Notes under the pieces: generated by a model
The model's input: the letters and a program-made list of their open reading frames with translations, nothing else
What the model was told of the DNA's origin: nothing
Database searches by the model: none
Program-made: the position numbers and the translations under genes
From: Carya illinoinensis
Taxonomy: Eukaryota; Streptophyta; Magnoliopsida; Fagales; Juglandaceae
Direction: 5' to 3'
Assembly (NCBI RefSeq): GCF_018687715.1
Contig: NC_056752.1
Span: 41,948,501-42,012,500, forward strand
DNA length: 64,000 bases
Shown here: positions 44,088-56,423 of the stretch, in pieces
Numbering within the stretch: the stretch's first letter is position 1
Layout: the number at the start of each line of letters is the position of its first letter

Positions 44088-44320
44088 TATGACTATCAAA
44101 TATGTCAATCAAATATATCTATCAAATGTGCATATTCATATATTTTTTATTTTTTTTATTTTTACTTAATAGTTAAGGAAGTGAGTATTATTGAATTTAT
44201 TTATATTTTTTATTTTTTTCTTAATAATTAAGAATGTTTAAAAAATTATTAAAGAAAAAAAAATTAAAAAACCCATTTATATTAGTATGTGCATTTGATG
44301 TGCATATTTGATAGTCACCC
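44088..44320. mobile_element. MITE with terminal motif tgactatcaaatatg
   Basis: The left end tgactatcaaatatg recurs inverted at the right end (catatttgatagtca). An inner motif, tatcaaatgtgcatatt, is also mirrored by tgtgcatttgatgtg. The centre is AT-rich. Confidence 0.65.
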
Positions 44321-44413
44321 TAACATTGTCCAATAAATAAAACTCATTGAACTTCAACTTCAATATTAAAACTCATTGAATAAAGTTAATTACTAAAGCT
44401 GGAGTGCTGATTT

Positions 44414-44806
44414 GAGAGGTCGTTTGAATTAAGAAATACTCTCAACTCATCTCATTTTATCTCATCTTATCATTACAACTTTCTTCTTAAATCTCATTTG
44501 GTCAAGCAGTTTAGATTAGATGAGATAGTTTTAATTTTTAGGATTTAGAAAATGTGTGGGTCCTATTGTTTTATAAAAAGCCTAATTATGCATTATTCAT
44601 ATACTGTTCATATTAGTTTTTACTATTCATATCAGTTTTATCCTATTCATTGTCAGTTTCCATTGTTCATTATTATTTATTTAAATAGGTAATTTTAAAA
44701 TTTAGAGATAAAATATATTATGTTTAGATAAAAAAAAAATATTATACAATACAAATCATGAGATGAAAACATCTCATATGTACTGGCTAACCAAACCTAG
44801 CATTAA
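44414..44806. mobile_element. MITE-like element with atctcat-rich ends
   Basis: The left side reads cgtttgaattaagaaatac then ctcatctcattttatctcat; the right side reads gagatgaaaacatctcat then ggctaaccaaacctagc, whose complement starts gctaggtttggttagcc. Similar words occur near 41752 and 47925. Confidence 0.5.
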
Positions 44807-45090
44807 ATTTTTACATAAAATAATAATAATTTAATTTTAAAGTTTTAAAATAATAATAATATTATAATAATATTTTATTTAATTTTTAACTTTTATCTAA
44901 AATATTTCATTTTTTACAAAAATTTTATTATATATAAATAAAATCGTGTATTAATACGTATATTAACAATATTCCTTCCTATTCAGAACTTAAATTAAAA
45001 TTACTTTTGAAAGCAACTTCCTAGTACCTAATGCTTGACTTTGCGACTTGTTTGAAACCCCATCCTCTCCAACCCCCGTTTTCTACTTCA

Positions 45091-46356
45091 ATGGTAATGG
45101 CGTCCTCTGCTCTTCGCCTCCTCTTCTTCCCTCTACTTCTTTCGTCCATTCTCCTGCTGAATCACCCAGTCAAATCTGATAGTAAGAGCTTTTAACATTT
45201 TATCATCAATTTTTGTTGGAAACCCAATTCTGACGAGGTCTGATTATTGCTGATTGATCTGAGTTTAGATGCTGATTTTATGTTTTCTTTTTTAGTCATA
45301 TTTTGCAATGGGTGATGATAATTTATTTGCTTGGCTTGATATTTTGTGAAAGCTATGACTTACGCTCGCATGATTTAGATCTAAAGGAGCTGCAGTTTAA
45401 ATATTGTTTTAGTTAAGTTAGTGATGTATTGACTGATGGATTGTGTTTGTGTCCTCCAAGATCTAGGGATTTTTGTTTACTGATATTAAAAATAAAAAAA
45501 TAAAAAATAAAATAAAAGGAAGATAAGTGGAAAATGAATATGGGGATCATTTTTCTGCTAAATTGCGACCTTTACCTTACCATGTCCATTGCTCACTATA
45601 TTGTATTCTATATGAACATTAGAATCAGAACCTAAATCATAAATTAGATGCCAAGCCCCAAGAAAGGCTAAAGGGGAAACTCAAGTGACAATGGAGGGCC
45701 TCAGAGGTGTTGGCCCCCTTTTCGGTATGGTGATATATTGAGATCAACTTTTTTCCTAACTGGGATCTCATCGTATGCTTAGTTCATAGCAGCTATTTGT
45801 GCCCCCACCATTAGATTTCTCAGTGTGACGGTATCTTTATCATTTATTTCTCATTGTGGTTTGTAATTTTTACATGGTGGAGCTTTTGTATTGTCCCTAC
45901 AGGGTGAGATTGCCAAGCATGCACATTCATAATCTATATATTTGGTTTCCATTCTCTCTGAGAACATGTTTCCTGTGCTAATCCAATGTGAAGCTGCTTC
46001 TATAAAGGACAAAGTGGAACAGAGTGGCTAGTACTTGTTTTGCCTGGCCCGGAAATATAATTGGTTTAGAACCAGTTAGGCCCATATTGGAGGACCTAAA
46101 ATTTTATCCAAACTTAAGTCTGTCAAACTGCTGCTTGATCTTGGAAGCATAGCCTTGTGAAGAAGATATTAATTTTCAAGCAAAATTATTTCTTAGCTGA
46201 GCTTGCTCTTCTTGTTACTATTTTTCTCAAGAGACCTGTGATCATTTTGGTAATGCTCCACTTCAGGTAGATCAGCCATCCAGTGTACCTTGATGATGGG
46301 ATTCGTTAATCTACACTGCTTACTTTCATATAAATGAAAACCTTTACAACCAACCC

Positions 46357-46387
<31 letters not shown>

Positions 46388-47549
46388 AAAAAAAAAATTC
46401 CCACGCTCAACTTTTGGCTATGTATATCTGTCAGATATATGTTCCAAATGGAAGGCAAAAGATCAGGGAAGATTCACTACTTAAAAATAGGATTTGAATC
46501 ACTTGAGGGAGTACTTCTGTGTCTCTTAGCTGCTGTTTTATTTCACCTAAATTCTTTATACTATAATGCAAATGTATAAATGAGATCATATGGGAACAAG
46601 ATAAAGCCTTCATTAATCAGGCATCCATTTTTAGGACTTTCAAAGCCTTGGTCTTCTAAGCTTCACTAGCCATACTGGAACGCCACATCCTTTCCACTTA
46701 CCCCCCAAAAAAATGCCAAAACATTTATACTTGATTTATCAATGAACATTACTGGAAAATGAAACCAAACGGAAGTTGCTCAAAAAAATAAATATAGAAA
46801 AAGGAAGAGTTCACGTAAGAGTCGGAGAACTGCAGTGTGGAATGTTCAGTGCGACTGATATTGTTCATAGAATTGTATATTTCCAGCTAGCTGCAACATA
46901 GACATTTTGGGAATAGATATAGTGATGGTAACACAATTTAGTGTGAATGCCTTGTGTATTCCACAGAGTACTTGAATCATTGATCTCTCTCTCCCTCTTA
47001 ATGTCTGGACACTGAATTTCCTACACTCGCCATTTATCTGCAGACGAGGATGATACTCTTCTTCAAGGCATCAACAGCTATCGAGCATCCCTGAACTTGA
47101 CAGCTCTACCACATAATGACAATGCAGAGTGCCTTGCTGATAAGATAGCTGACAAATTCAAAAATCAACCCTGTACAAACACCACCGGCTCCAACACAGT
47201 ACCAGGCACTGAACCTGGATTCTCTGACTACCCTGACCTTTTAGCCAAATGCCATTTGAATGTCTCCAACACGCAGGATGGGGCCATAATGCCGGCTTGC
47301 GTACCCAACCTGGAGCCAAGCCTTGTCCTCACCAACTTCACAAAGTCTCAGTATTCAGGAAATCTCAATGACACTAAGTACACAGGAGCAGGGATTGGGT
47401 CTGAAAAAAATTGGATTGTTGTTGTTCTGACCACAAACACATCCACTGGAAGCTTCGTTCCTTCAACTAATGCTGCCAGTTTGGTTTCCAGGGTTGATGT
47501 CATCCACCACTTGCTGTTTTTACTGATGGTTTCTATTTTGCTGCTGTAA
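45091..47549 (+). CDS. Small GPI-anchored cell-surface protein (At5g19250-like)
   Basis: Two exons, 45091-45181 and 47044-47549 (TAA at 47547), encode 198 residues. A signal peptide is clear (LLFFPLLLSSILLL, residues 11-24). The mature part has four cysteines (NAECLA, NQPCTN, AKCHLN, PACVPN), several N-glycosylation sites (NLTA, NTTG, NVSN, NFTK, NTST) and the family string GINSYRASLNLTALPHNDNA. The C-terminus ends in a hydrophobic tail, HHLLFLLMVSILLL, preceded by a Ser/Asn/Ala region, as for GPI attachment, so the protein should sit on the outer plasma membrane. Its molecular role is unknown. In Arabidopsis this family lies beside APL1 (At5g19230-19250). An upstream in-frame ATG choice exists only between MVMASS and MASS. 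Confidence 0.9.
46354..46397. repeat. C24-A20 tract in the intron of the GPI-protein gene
   Basis: About 24 C are followed directly by about 20 A. It has the same arrangement as at 40550 and 51287. Confidence 0.9.
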
Positions 47550-49272
47550 AGACGATGGCCATAAATAACCACAGCCCATTTTACAGTGAAAATACGTACT
47601 CATTCCTACATCTGTTGGTCTGCCATGTGGTGCTAGATGGTAGAATGTTGGACAGACCCATGTCAAGTGACAGCTAATTAGTTATGGTCATTTCACGATG
47701 TTTTCTTTTTATCCTACAGCCTTTAATGTTTTTTTTTTAATCGTCCCGACTATGTGCGAAAACTTCGACTTATGTTCACCCTGCTGTAAATGATTTACTG
47801 GGCCGCAGGCTGATCCCGATACCTAATTAGCTGCATCGGACTATGATTGCGACCGCTGATAAACCCCATTCCCTGCTCTTGTTTTTATCTATTCTCAGAT
47901 TGAATTCGTTCTTGTCCACTCACACAAAATATTTCATTCATCTCATTTTATTTAATCTTTATAATTTTTTTAAATTTTTATATACAATAAAATAAATAAT
48001 TCAATTTTTTAAAATTTCAATATAAAAATAATATTTTATAATAATATTTTATTTAATTTTTTACTTTAATCTCAACTTTTGTCATCTCATCTCATATATG
48101 AAAATTAGGCTAATTCTCCCTAAAAGTAAGTTGAATGAGGGGGCTAATGTAAAGAGGAAGTGAATAGACACAATTGATAATGGCAGGGTGACGCCGAACA
48201 GAATAGCGATTATTCTATAGGTTAGTTTCAACAGATGATTCATAAGAAAGAACCGGAGAAAATTGCCTAAAACATAAAGAAAAAAGTCTCTAGTATTTAA
48301 CTGAATATTATCAAATCAAGCAATGTCAAAAATCAATCAACAAGCCGGATTGTTATAGCCAAAAATCGTGTTTATCCGAATTTTGTCAAAAATAGCAAAA
48401 TTCTGAAAATCACTCCAAATTGAAATTCAAAATAAAATAAGCGATCTGCAAAAAATTCGGCCGAAATCGGGTTTAAAATGACTTCCTAACTAACAAACAA
48501 AATATTACTATAAATAGTAAAAAATAACTAAATCTAGTGATTCGGAGGGAAAAATAGTAGAATTTGAGGTCGAAAAAAGGGCACATGGAGTTGTGCTCAA
48601 TGCGGACAGCGTGCACGTCGAAAAGAGCTTTCCGAATTGGGATCTTATACGCGATTCCGATGCCCGTAACCAAAATTATGACTAAAAGACTAAAACACAC
48701 TCAAAACGGTCTCAATTAGGAACATACCATAATCAATTCTCACATTTGTGCTAATCTGCCAACTCATGATATCTGAATACCACTAAGGTATAATTTGACA
48801 GCTCAACATCATCTACCTCGTATCCCTTGCATCACAGGGCCACCTAATGCGTGCTCAACTTGTTCATAAGTGATTCACTCGTCACGTGCAAACTTGTGCC
48901 TCTGAGAACATGGAAGCACAAGGCTGTGACACATACCCTAGTTGCATGAAACTTTTGTTCAGATTCTTTGCCATCTACACCAAATCCTATTTTCCAATTG
49001 AAAGGACGAGGTCCAATCCCTTTTTCCATGTTAACAGAGTCTCCTATTTACAAGGAGTTGTTAGATGATTTACATCATCTATGAATAATAAAGAGACAAA
49101 TTTTGATATTTAAAAAATAATAAATTCAAGAATCGAATAATTCTACACCGCAATAAAGTAAGACTCGACTCAAAGACGAATCTTTTGTACCTTGAATTGA
49201 TACCTTCGGGGAAAAACGGCTAGATATTGACAAGACCCTGTACAGAGCAGGCCGTGGGAGCTTGGGGAGAAT
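47550..49272. other. Spacer between the GPI-protein gene and FolD
   Basis: The 3' UTR of the GPI-protein gene comes first. An AT-rich MITE-like repeat with tcatctcatttta and catctcatctcat at its two ends lies at about 47925-48115. The remainder, 48120-49260, contains no recognisable gene; the last 200 bases are the likely FolD promoter. Confidence 0.45.
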
Positions 49273-52200
49273 ATGCGAGGTTTTGGGAACTGGGTGTGTG
49301 TGGTCAGGCGTGGACTGCGAAGGAGAGTTCGCTATTCCTCGTATAGATCTCCTCAGTATCCTTCTGTCCTCGGTCCCAACCTTCCCGACGTTTGGATTCC
49401 CAGCACCAACACCCACCGTCCTCAATCCTCTGCAATTTTCCGTAAGTCTTTAAAAGTGGCACTTTTTGTTTCGTTATTTATATTTACTTTTTGTTTTGTT
49501 TTGTTTCTTAAAAGCACTGACATGCAAAACCAGCCAAGGGTCAGACTGCTGCGATAATCGATGGGAAGTCCATTGCACATGACATAAAGTCCAGAATAGC
49601 CGGTGAAATACTCAGAACGAAGGCAGTCACTGGAAAATGTCCTGGATTGGCTGTTATTTTGGTGGGTAAAAGGAGGGACTCGAGGACTTTCATTAATATA
49701 AAGCTAAAAGCTTGTGAAGAAGTTGGAATTGCAACTCTGATTGCGGAACTGCCCGAAACCTGCACAGAAAGTGAACTTCTTAATGTTGTCTCAGGTTTCA
49801 ACGAGGACCCGTCTATACACGGTATCATCGTGCAACTTCCTTTGCCACAAGTAATTTCCACAACTGCTTCAGAGTTCTAAATTTTCCCTTTCTTCATTTA
49901 CTATGCTTTTGATGCTTTAAAAACTGAAAAAAAAAGGTTGTGTTTTGGCGAACTTCGATTTTTCTTGAAATGTTATGGCCTAGCTTCAGTTGCTGTGACC
50001 TACTCTATGTATATGGTACCTGATCAGATGCTTAGGACCTGTATTTTAATGAATTCCCATTTTTCCTTCTTAAATCTACTATTCGAAAATATAGTTCTTG
50101 CCGTCAGTTGTGCTGGTGGCTGAGAATGTTCAAAACAACATGACAGACGTTATGGACATGCGTTATAGACACCATATGTGTAACTCTAAGGGTACACTGT
50201 CTTTGTTCCCGTGGACCTGAAAGAAATTAAGCAACAAGAATGGAAAACTGTTTTGGTCAACTTGACCAAAACATAGTATTAATTTGTAGGCTATAAACTC
50301 GCAGATACAATAGTTACAGATGCTTATCAGCTTATCTTGTATAATACAAGTTCAAAATACAAAATTCAAATAGATAGCTTTCTCCATCAAGTAGGGTTGT
50401 TGATTTTGAAGCTTAGCTTTCTCCATCAAGTAGGGTTGTTGATTTTGAAGCTTACTGGTAGCAGATCCTAATTTGAATTCTTGACGCAGCATTTAGACGA
50501 GGAAAAAGTTATGACTGTTGTGAGTCCAGAAAAAGACGTGGATGGCTTTCATCCCCTCAATATGGGTAATCTTGCAAGGAGAGGAAGGGAGCCCCTGTTC
50601 GTCCCTTGTGCCCCTAAGGGTTGCCTTGAGCTATTGCTTAGGTTAGGTGTGCAAATCATTGGAAAAAAATCCGTGGTAATTGGGAGAAGCAAGATCGTTG
50701 GATTGCCTACTTCCTTTCTGTTGCAGGTAATCTGTGCCTTTTTTCTGATACAGAATATATTATATCCATTGGCGTGATGTACTTTTGGTGGACAGAGGCA
50801 CCATGCAACGGTCACCACTGTGCACGCATTCACCAATAACCCAGAACAGATAACTTCTAAGGCTGACATTGTAGTCTCAGATGTTGGGATCCCAAACAAG
50901 GTCCGAGGCAATTGGCTAAAGCCGGGAGCAGTTGTAATCGATATGGGAACCAATCTAGTAAAGGTAAGGAGTCAGAATTTTGTGTTTCCCATGTCCTTGA
51001 GATTTTTAAGATGAAAATTTACTTACCCCAAAAGAAAAACCTGATGTATCAGTTTCGATGTCAGCTTATATGCAATAAATAGGGAAGGAACTAGTGCTGG
51101 TTAAGCTAGATGAGAAACTTATTTTCAAGTTGACAACTAAAACGTTTTTATTTTTCTCTGTTCTTATTTTTTGGATTGAGTAAAAAGTGACATGCATTAT
51201 CTGATGCACTGGCATGAAATTGTAATTGTTGTAATTTTATTTGTTTGCACTTAAATGAGTCCTCATAGATGAGATTAACTCATTATCCCCCCCCCCCCCC
51301 CCCCCCTCCCCCCCCCAAAAAAAAAAAAACCCCTCACCAAATAATAAATGAGAGATGATTCGTAGATAAAGACATCTATCCTCTGTGTGGAGGACTGGAA
51401 CAATGATCTCAAGAGGTTAGAATCTCATATGTAACAAATGAACTTAAAAGATCTCCTTGCCTTTTCAATGAACATTTATCCCTTCACAGAAGAGCTGACT
51501 ACTAATAATAGTATGGATTACACTATATAGAAAATGTAGCTCTTTTCTAAGTATGACATTATACTCAGCTTTGGCCTTTAACCTGTCCACTAATACAAGT
51601 GCATATCTTCAATTGTACGAAAAACGTAGATACTGACTGGAAAACAATTGTATAACTTATTTTCTTACTATATGAACTTTTGATGGAGGTCAGTTTAGTG
51701 ATGAGCCTCTTGCGCATCTTTGGCTGAATCTTTTGATTAACAATAGTGGCCCTGATTGTATGCACAACTCAGGCACAGCTGCACATACCTGAGCACATGT
51801 TATTCCATGTGATATAACTGGTCTCAATGAATGAACTATGGCCGATGACGGATCGTTTGTTAAGATGTCAGTCTAGCCAACCCTCATTAGAATAGCATGA
51901 CATGCTAACTCTCTCCTTTCAGGCTTATGGTTGGAAGAGTTAATGTATTGACTGATTGTTCACTTATCATATGCAAGATAGGATAACTGCAATATCCAGA
52001 TGGATGGATGACACCGAGTAACCCTATCCTTTGAGGCAACATTAATGTGTTTTCATGAGATTAGTCACAAATGAGATACAAGCTTGAAGGAGAAAAATAA
52101 CTTGACTTGCAAGTGGTACTTGTTGCTGCATTCACTGTTTCACTAGGTGGTTCCTTATGTTGCTACTCTTTTGATGTTGAATAATCAGATGCAGTAATGA

Positions 52201-52384
52201 TAATCTGCAGGACCCGAGTAGTCGCCGTGGATACCGTGTCACAGGAGATGTTTGCTATGAAGAGGCAATCAAGGTGGTGTCAGCTATTACACCCGTGCCT
52301 GGAGGTGTAGGACCTGTTACAATCTCAATGTTCCTCTCTAACACGCTGGACTCCGCAAAACGTGCATTTGGATGCACCTTGTGA
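49273..52384 (+). CDS. Bifunctional methylene-THF dehydrogenase/cyclohydrolase (FolD), probably mitochondrial
   Basis: Five exons encode 354 residues: 49273-49441, 49534-49850, 50490-50726, 50796-50963 and 52211-52384. FolD interconverts 5,10-methylene-, methenyl- and 10-formyl-tetrahydrofolate with NADP(H). Residues 1-55 are Arg-rich ([15 protein letters not shown]) with few acidic residues, suggesting mitochondrial import, as in Arabidopsis FOLD1; a plastid location is also possible. Seen motifs are [64 protein letters not shown] and [14 protein letters not shown]. In the catalytic segment ([14 protein letters not shown]) the essential Lys is present (Lys113), but the family's Tyr is Phe109. 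The gene converges on the PNC gene 611 bases away. Confidence 0.92.
50375..50452. repeat. 39-bp tandem duplication in FolD intron 2
   Basis: Two perfect head-to-tail copies start tagctttctccatcaag at 50375 and 50414. They end 37 bases before exon 3, close to where the branch point and pyrimidine tract should be. Confidence 0.92.
51287..51329. repeat. C20-T-C9-A13 tract in FolD intron 4
   Basis: A C-run with a single T interruption is followed directly by 13 A. It is similar to the tracts at 40550 and 46354. Confidence 0.9.
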
Positions 52385-52995
52385 AGTGGTTTCGTACATT
52401 TAATTATGTTAGTAGCTTTTCACCCGATGCACAGAAATACACAATATCAGAAAGAGAATGCAAGTATCATTTGACTGAAATATTAGATTTCTGTCGAGCT
52501 TCTTCTTTTTTTTTTCCTTTTCCAAAAAAAAAAAAAATATATATATATATATGTATGCTAGATTTGATTCATAAAAGTTTTCTAAATTAATCTTTTTCGT
52601 TAACTAAGTTATTTCTGTTATCGAAGTTAGTTAAATTAATAAATTGTGACGTGCAAACCTTATTTCTGTCATAGAAAATTCAATAGAATCTATATAGAGA
52701 AGTCCATACAGAAGATCTACATATTGTCAACAACAAAGCGTAGAGAAGGTTACATCTTGTCAAACCACAAAGCGTAACATGCTGCTAGCAGACAAAACTA
52801 AATGGATATTTTATTTCGATTAAGACTGGCCACAGACATGAAAAAAGAAACCCCATTCTACAAAACTATGCATTTTCCTTCTTGAGATACAGATTGATCT
52901 CTGGCCCATGCTGACACCACCAGCGTGTACAAATCCACTGGACCCTCTTCGTTTATGAGGTTCGCATGCCTATCAGTCTCAATCTCATCACTAAT
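52385..52995. other. Convergent spacer between FolD and PNC
   Basis: Both 3' UTRs lie here. An A-run plus (TA)n lies at about 52526-52551. No further feature was seen. Confidence 0.6.
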
Positions 52996-55636
52996 TCAAG
53001 TACTCTTTAGTCTGGGGCGGGTGACTAACAGATACCTTTTCAGTGCAAGCATTAAGACCCATGTTGTCTTTGTGATCTTCTCCTTTATCATCAAAAGCAA
53101 CGCCGAACTCAGCACGGTCTTCAGTATCTGGGCATTTAATCCTTTGAAGAATCCCAGTAGGCCTTCTCTTTTCCAAATGGCGTACACTGCACCTGAAACT
53201 GTCTTCTGGGTTTTCTGCTCAGCTTCTTGGTTCCCCCCATCTTCATCTGATTCCGCAGCCTGAATCATAACCTTACACCTTTTTGGAAAATTAACGCAAA
53301 TATGTTAATGATTTTGTGATCCCTATACAAGTAAGGGTTAATGCATGCTATTTTCAACAGATCTGCCACTTATACGTAGAAAACTTGCAGAAACGATTAG
53401 TTTTTAAATTGAACCCCATAGATGGTAAGTATGGGGTTCACATAGCTCCCATAAATATAAACCATAAAATGCACAAGGAAGAATGATTGAAATCACCATG
53501 CACCTGATAGCTGGGTAAGTCAAGCAGGTAGCGACACACTTTGAAACTGCACCCAACATGAAAGCAGAAAAGGCAGAAAGAGCTTCCGGGGATGACTCTG
53601 TACCCGTTTTCTGACTCAGCTTCCCCTTCAGTAGTCTCTGCTTTAGCTGATCAAATACGGTATACTGTACAAAATACACGTTCTGGTCTGAGTGTATTTT
53701 CTTACAAGTTAAACCAACAATTTTAAGTGCTCACACAGAAAGAGAAAGTGGAAAAACCCATTAAGTAAAAAGAACATAGGTAGCAGTTCCCATCTTCGAT
53801 TAAACATATAGCTGGGATATTGTTCCACTCCATCAAAAATTTGAGAAATAAAAAACATCCTTGTCTACATGATAACCTCAAGTACCTGGATAGATGGGTT
53901 TGATGTCAAAAGAAGAGATATGCCAAGACCATCAAACGCCTCACTCCAAGTGCCTTCTGAAAGGCTCTTCCAAAATCCTTTGGATTTCCCAAACTCACTT
54001 GTCTGCATCCTCGAGGATGCTGTGTCCAAGGGCTGTAAGATAAAGCCAGAGGTTAGACTATTTAAACATTTAGTATTGATACCACAAATGGGTCTATGTT
54101 GTCATTGATAGCATTTTCTTTTCTTTTTCTCAAGTTTTGGTTTTATCACAAGTTTTGTTTTTTGATAAGTAAACACTTGTTTGTTTTTTTCTCAAGTTTT
54201 TCCTAACAGTTTGGTTGAATCTATGACATCACTCAAGGATTTTGAGGAATCTTACTGTCAGTTTTTTATTATCATGGTCATCATGCCTCTTTACTTTTCT
54301 TGTAATGACTTTTTCCACCAAGCCCCTTTCTTATAATGACTTCCCTATAGAGTACATCCAGCACCCAATTTCATGGAAAATCACAAATGAGATAGTTTAC
54401 CACCCATGTCATGTTTAAACAGCAACATTTCAATAGAACCCCAACATGCACATCATTATACATCTTTTTTTTTTTATAAGTAGATCATTATATATCTACA
54501 AGGACGGAATACCTTTGGGAGCTCAATGAACAGAGTTCAAGCGCCATGCATTTGAAAGAACCCCGCAACAGACAACTTAATCAAGGAAACACAACTAAAG
54601 ATGCTTCATTATCAAGAAAGAAGCATTAACACATGACTCGCCTGTATCACTATGACTGTACATGCCCCAGCAGCAGCAGCAATAATCAAGTTTGCTCTTG
54701 TTCCGATGGTTTTATTTCCACTTTTCTCCAAGTATAACCTTTTGAAGAAGCTGTATCCGTAGAAGTAGAAAAATTGTGAAATGAAGGACTGCAGGTTCTT
54801 TGTCCCAAGGCCCTGGTACAATGAAAGCACTTGACGGGTAGAAATTGCTTCCCGCAAAACATCGGAAATATTCCTGCACAAGCCAGAACGATGAATTGTA
54901 TAGATAAGTTCATACACGAGTCTTTGCCTCAAAATCTCAATTACATAATGTATTTTGACTGACTTTTGGGCGACCATATTCAATTAGCCACAGAATAAGG
55001 TCACAGATTAATTTCTTGAAGGGTCAAACTGAGAAGACACTGATCCATATTGGATGAATCATTGCATGAAGAAACTTATCATAAAATTACTTTACATGAT
55101 TCAGATATCCTTCGTTGCCATTTGTGTAAAAAGTGAAGCGAGTTTAGATGACAAGTTCAATCAATTGCGACTAGCAATCTAATTCCCCAAGGTTGATATA
55201 GAATATTTTTATCTCATTGATCATTATAAACTCGCTGGGAGATAGCCATCATCCAAATAAAAGGCTGAAAGAAACATACCAAACATTACAGAAACCCAAG
55301 CCAGGTCCCTGAACAGTAATTTACCCATACATGAGGAACCGTGAAAAACACATATAGACAAATCTACAAACAGGTACAAGAAAACTTACTCCGAAAAAGA
55401 AAACATCAAAATTAGCAAAAAGATATATAGAACAAACCAAAAAAATATACGCGTGGGACGGAAAGTACAAGAAGAAAACGGAAACACAATAACCTGTACT
55501 TCTGCTGATGGGGAGCTCGAAGTTCGGCTTGATACTTGGTCTTACAGGTATCGAGAGGGTACAAGACGGTGGTGCTGACAAGAGCTCCAATGGCACCAGA
55601 GGTGGCCTCTGACAAAGAGTCCAGATCAAAGCCCAT
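52996..55636 (-). CDS. PNC: Peroxisomal adenine nucleotide carrier (PNC1/PNC2-like)
   Basis: Five exons in transcript order give 321 residues: 55636-55494, 54873-54642, 54032-53886, 53664-53504 and 53278-52996. It belongs to the mitochondrial carrier family and exchanges ATP for AMP/ADP across the peroxisomal membrane, supplying ATP for fatty-acid activation. The three repeats show [18 protein letters not shown] and YPAIRCKVM; family strings include [66 protein letters not shown] and [10 protein letters not shown]. The length matches Arabidopsis PNC1. Intron 2 starts with GC (atacag/gcgagt), the only donor that keeps frame with the acceptor at 54033. The gene ends LKST, with no obvious peroxisomal signal needed for a membrane carrier. 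Confidence 0.93.
54465..54483 (-). mobile_element. Very short LINE-type insertion in PNC intron 2
   Basis: A 19-bp insert (T-run then ataagtag) sits between near-identical 13-bp repeats, atcattatacatc (54452-54464) and atcattatatatc (54484-54496). The terminal gataagta-like word matches the LINE scrap at 3028, so this looks like an extremely truncated retroposition. Confidence 0.5.
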
Positions 55637-55911
55637 CTCAAGGGAAAAATAATTGGGGATCCGAGGAATAAACGGAAATGTTATGAGATAGAGGCATGAC
55701 GCATTGTCATACAAAAATTGATTAGTTTTCACAGACGTGCGTCTCTTCGGGAATCAGAGACGTAAACGTATGGAACTTCTCTCTCTCACTACGATCTTTT
55801 ATTCGTCTTTAAATGGCTTGGGCTTCAGGACGCTGCTACTGTTTACAAGCGGCCGATAAAAAACTGCTTAGTACTTTATCACCACCTATTTATTATTTAT
55901 AAGGTATTAAA
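55637..55911. other. PNC 5' leader and promoter region
   Basis: DNA directly upstream of the PNC start codon, read leftwards. From about 55860 it passes into an AT-rich repeat that also occurs at 61812 and is interrupted by the second copia element. Confidence 0.5.
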
Positions 55912-55916
55912 AATTT

Positions 55917-56199
55917 TGTTATAAAATTTTAAAAAAATTAATATTACAAAAAAAAAGTTATTATTTAAATATAAAACTTAATCATATACAAATAAATAAT
56001 ACTCATATATATAAGAGTACAAAGGAGTAAATATAGCTTAAGTCTTAATTGATAGCTAAATATAGGTCTTAATTATTGGCTCAATGGTATTAATTAATTG
56101 TTAAAAATTAATCTTAATTGATGGCTTAATGGTCTTAATTAATGGTTAAAAATTAATCTTAATTAATGGCTAAATGGTCATACAAATAAGTTTATAACA
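55917..56199 (-). repeat. 3' LTR of the second copia element (left copy)
   Basis: 283 bp. It carries extra internal repeats of cttaatt(a/g)atggc-type words compared with the 233-bp right LTR. Confidence 0.85.
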
Positions 56200-56423
56200 C
56201 TCCCCTTTTGGATAACCATACATAAAGAATATGTATCGTTAAAATCTTACCAAGGAAAAATCCAATAGGAAAAAAACTAATGATGAAAGAAAAAGAGTAC
56301 AACATTTATGTATACTGCTAAGTACTTTAAGATTGCCTCATTAAAACCTTGCAAATGAAAACCCAGTAGGATAAAACCTTAATAAAGAAAAAAAAGTACA
56401 ATCAGCACAAGTTTTCAAGATAT

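Larger units (their letters stand above)
43080..45090. other. Divergent spacer between APL1 and the GPI-protein gene
   Basis: The first 150 bases left of centre hold the APL1 5' leader and promoter (read leftwards). A 168-codon open frame at 43112-43618 has no recognisable domain. Three MITE-like elements (43905-44044, 44088-44320 and 44414-44806) fill the right half. The probable promoter of the GPI-protein gene is the last 150 bases. Confidence 0.5.
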
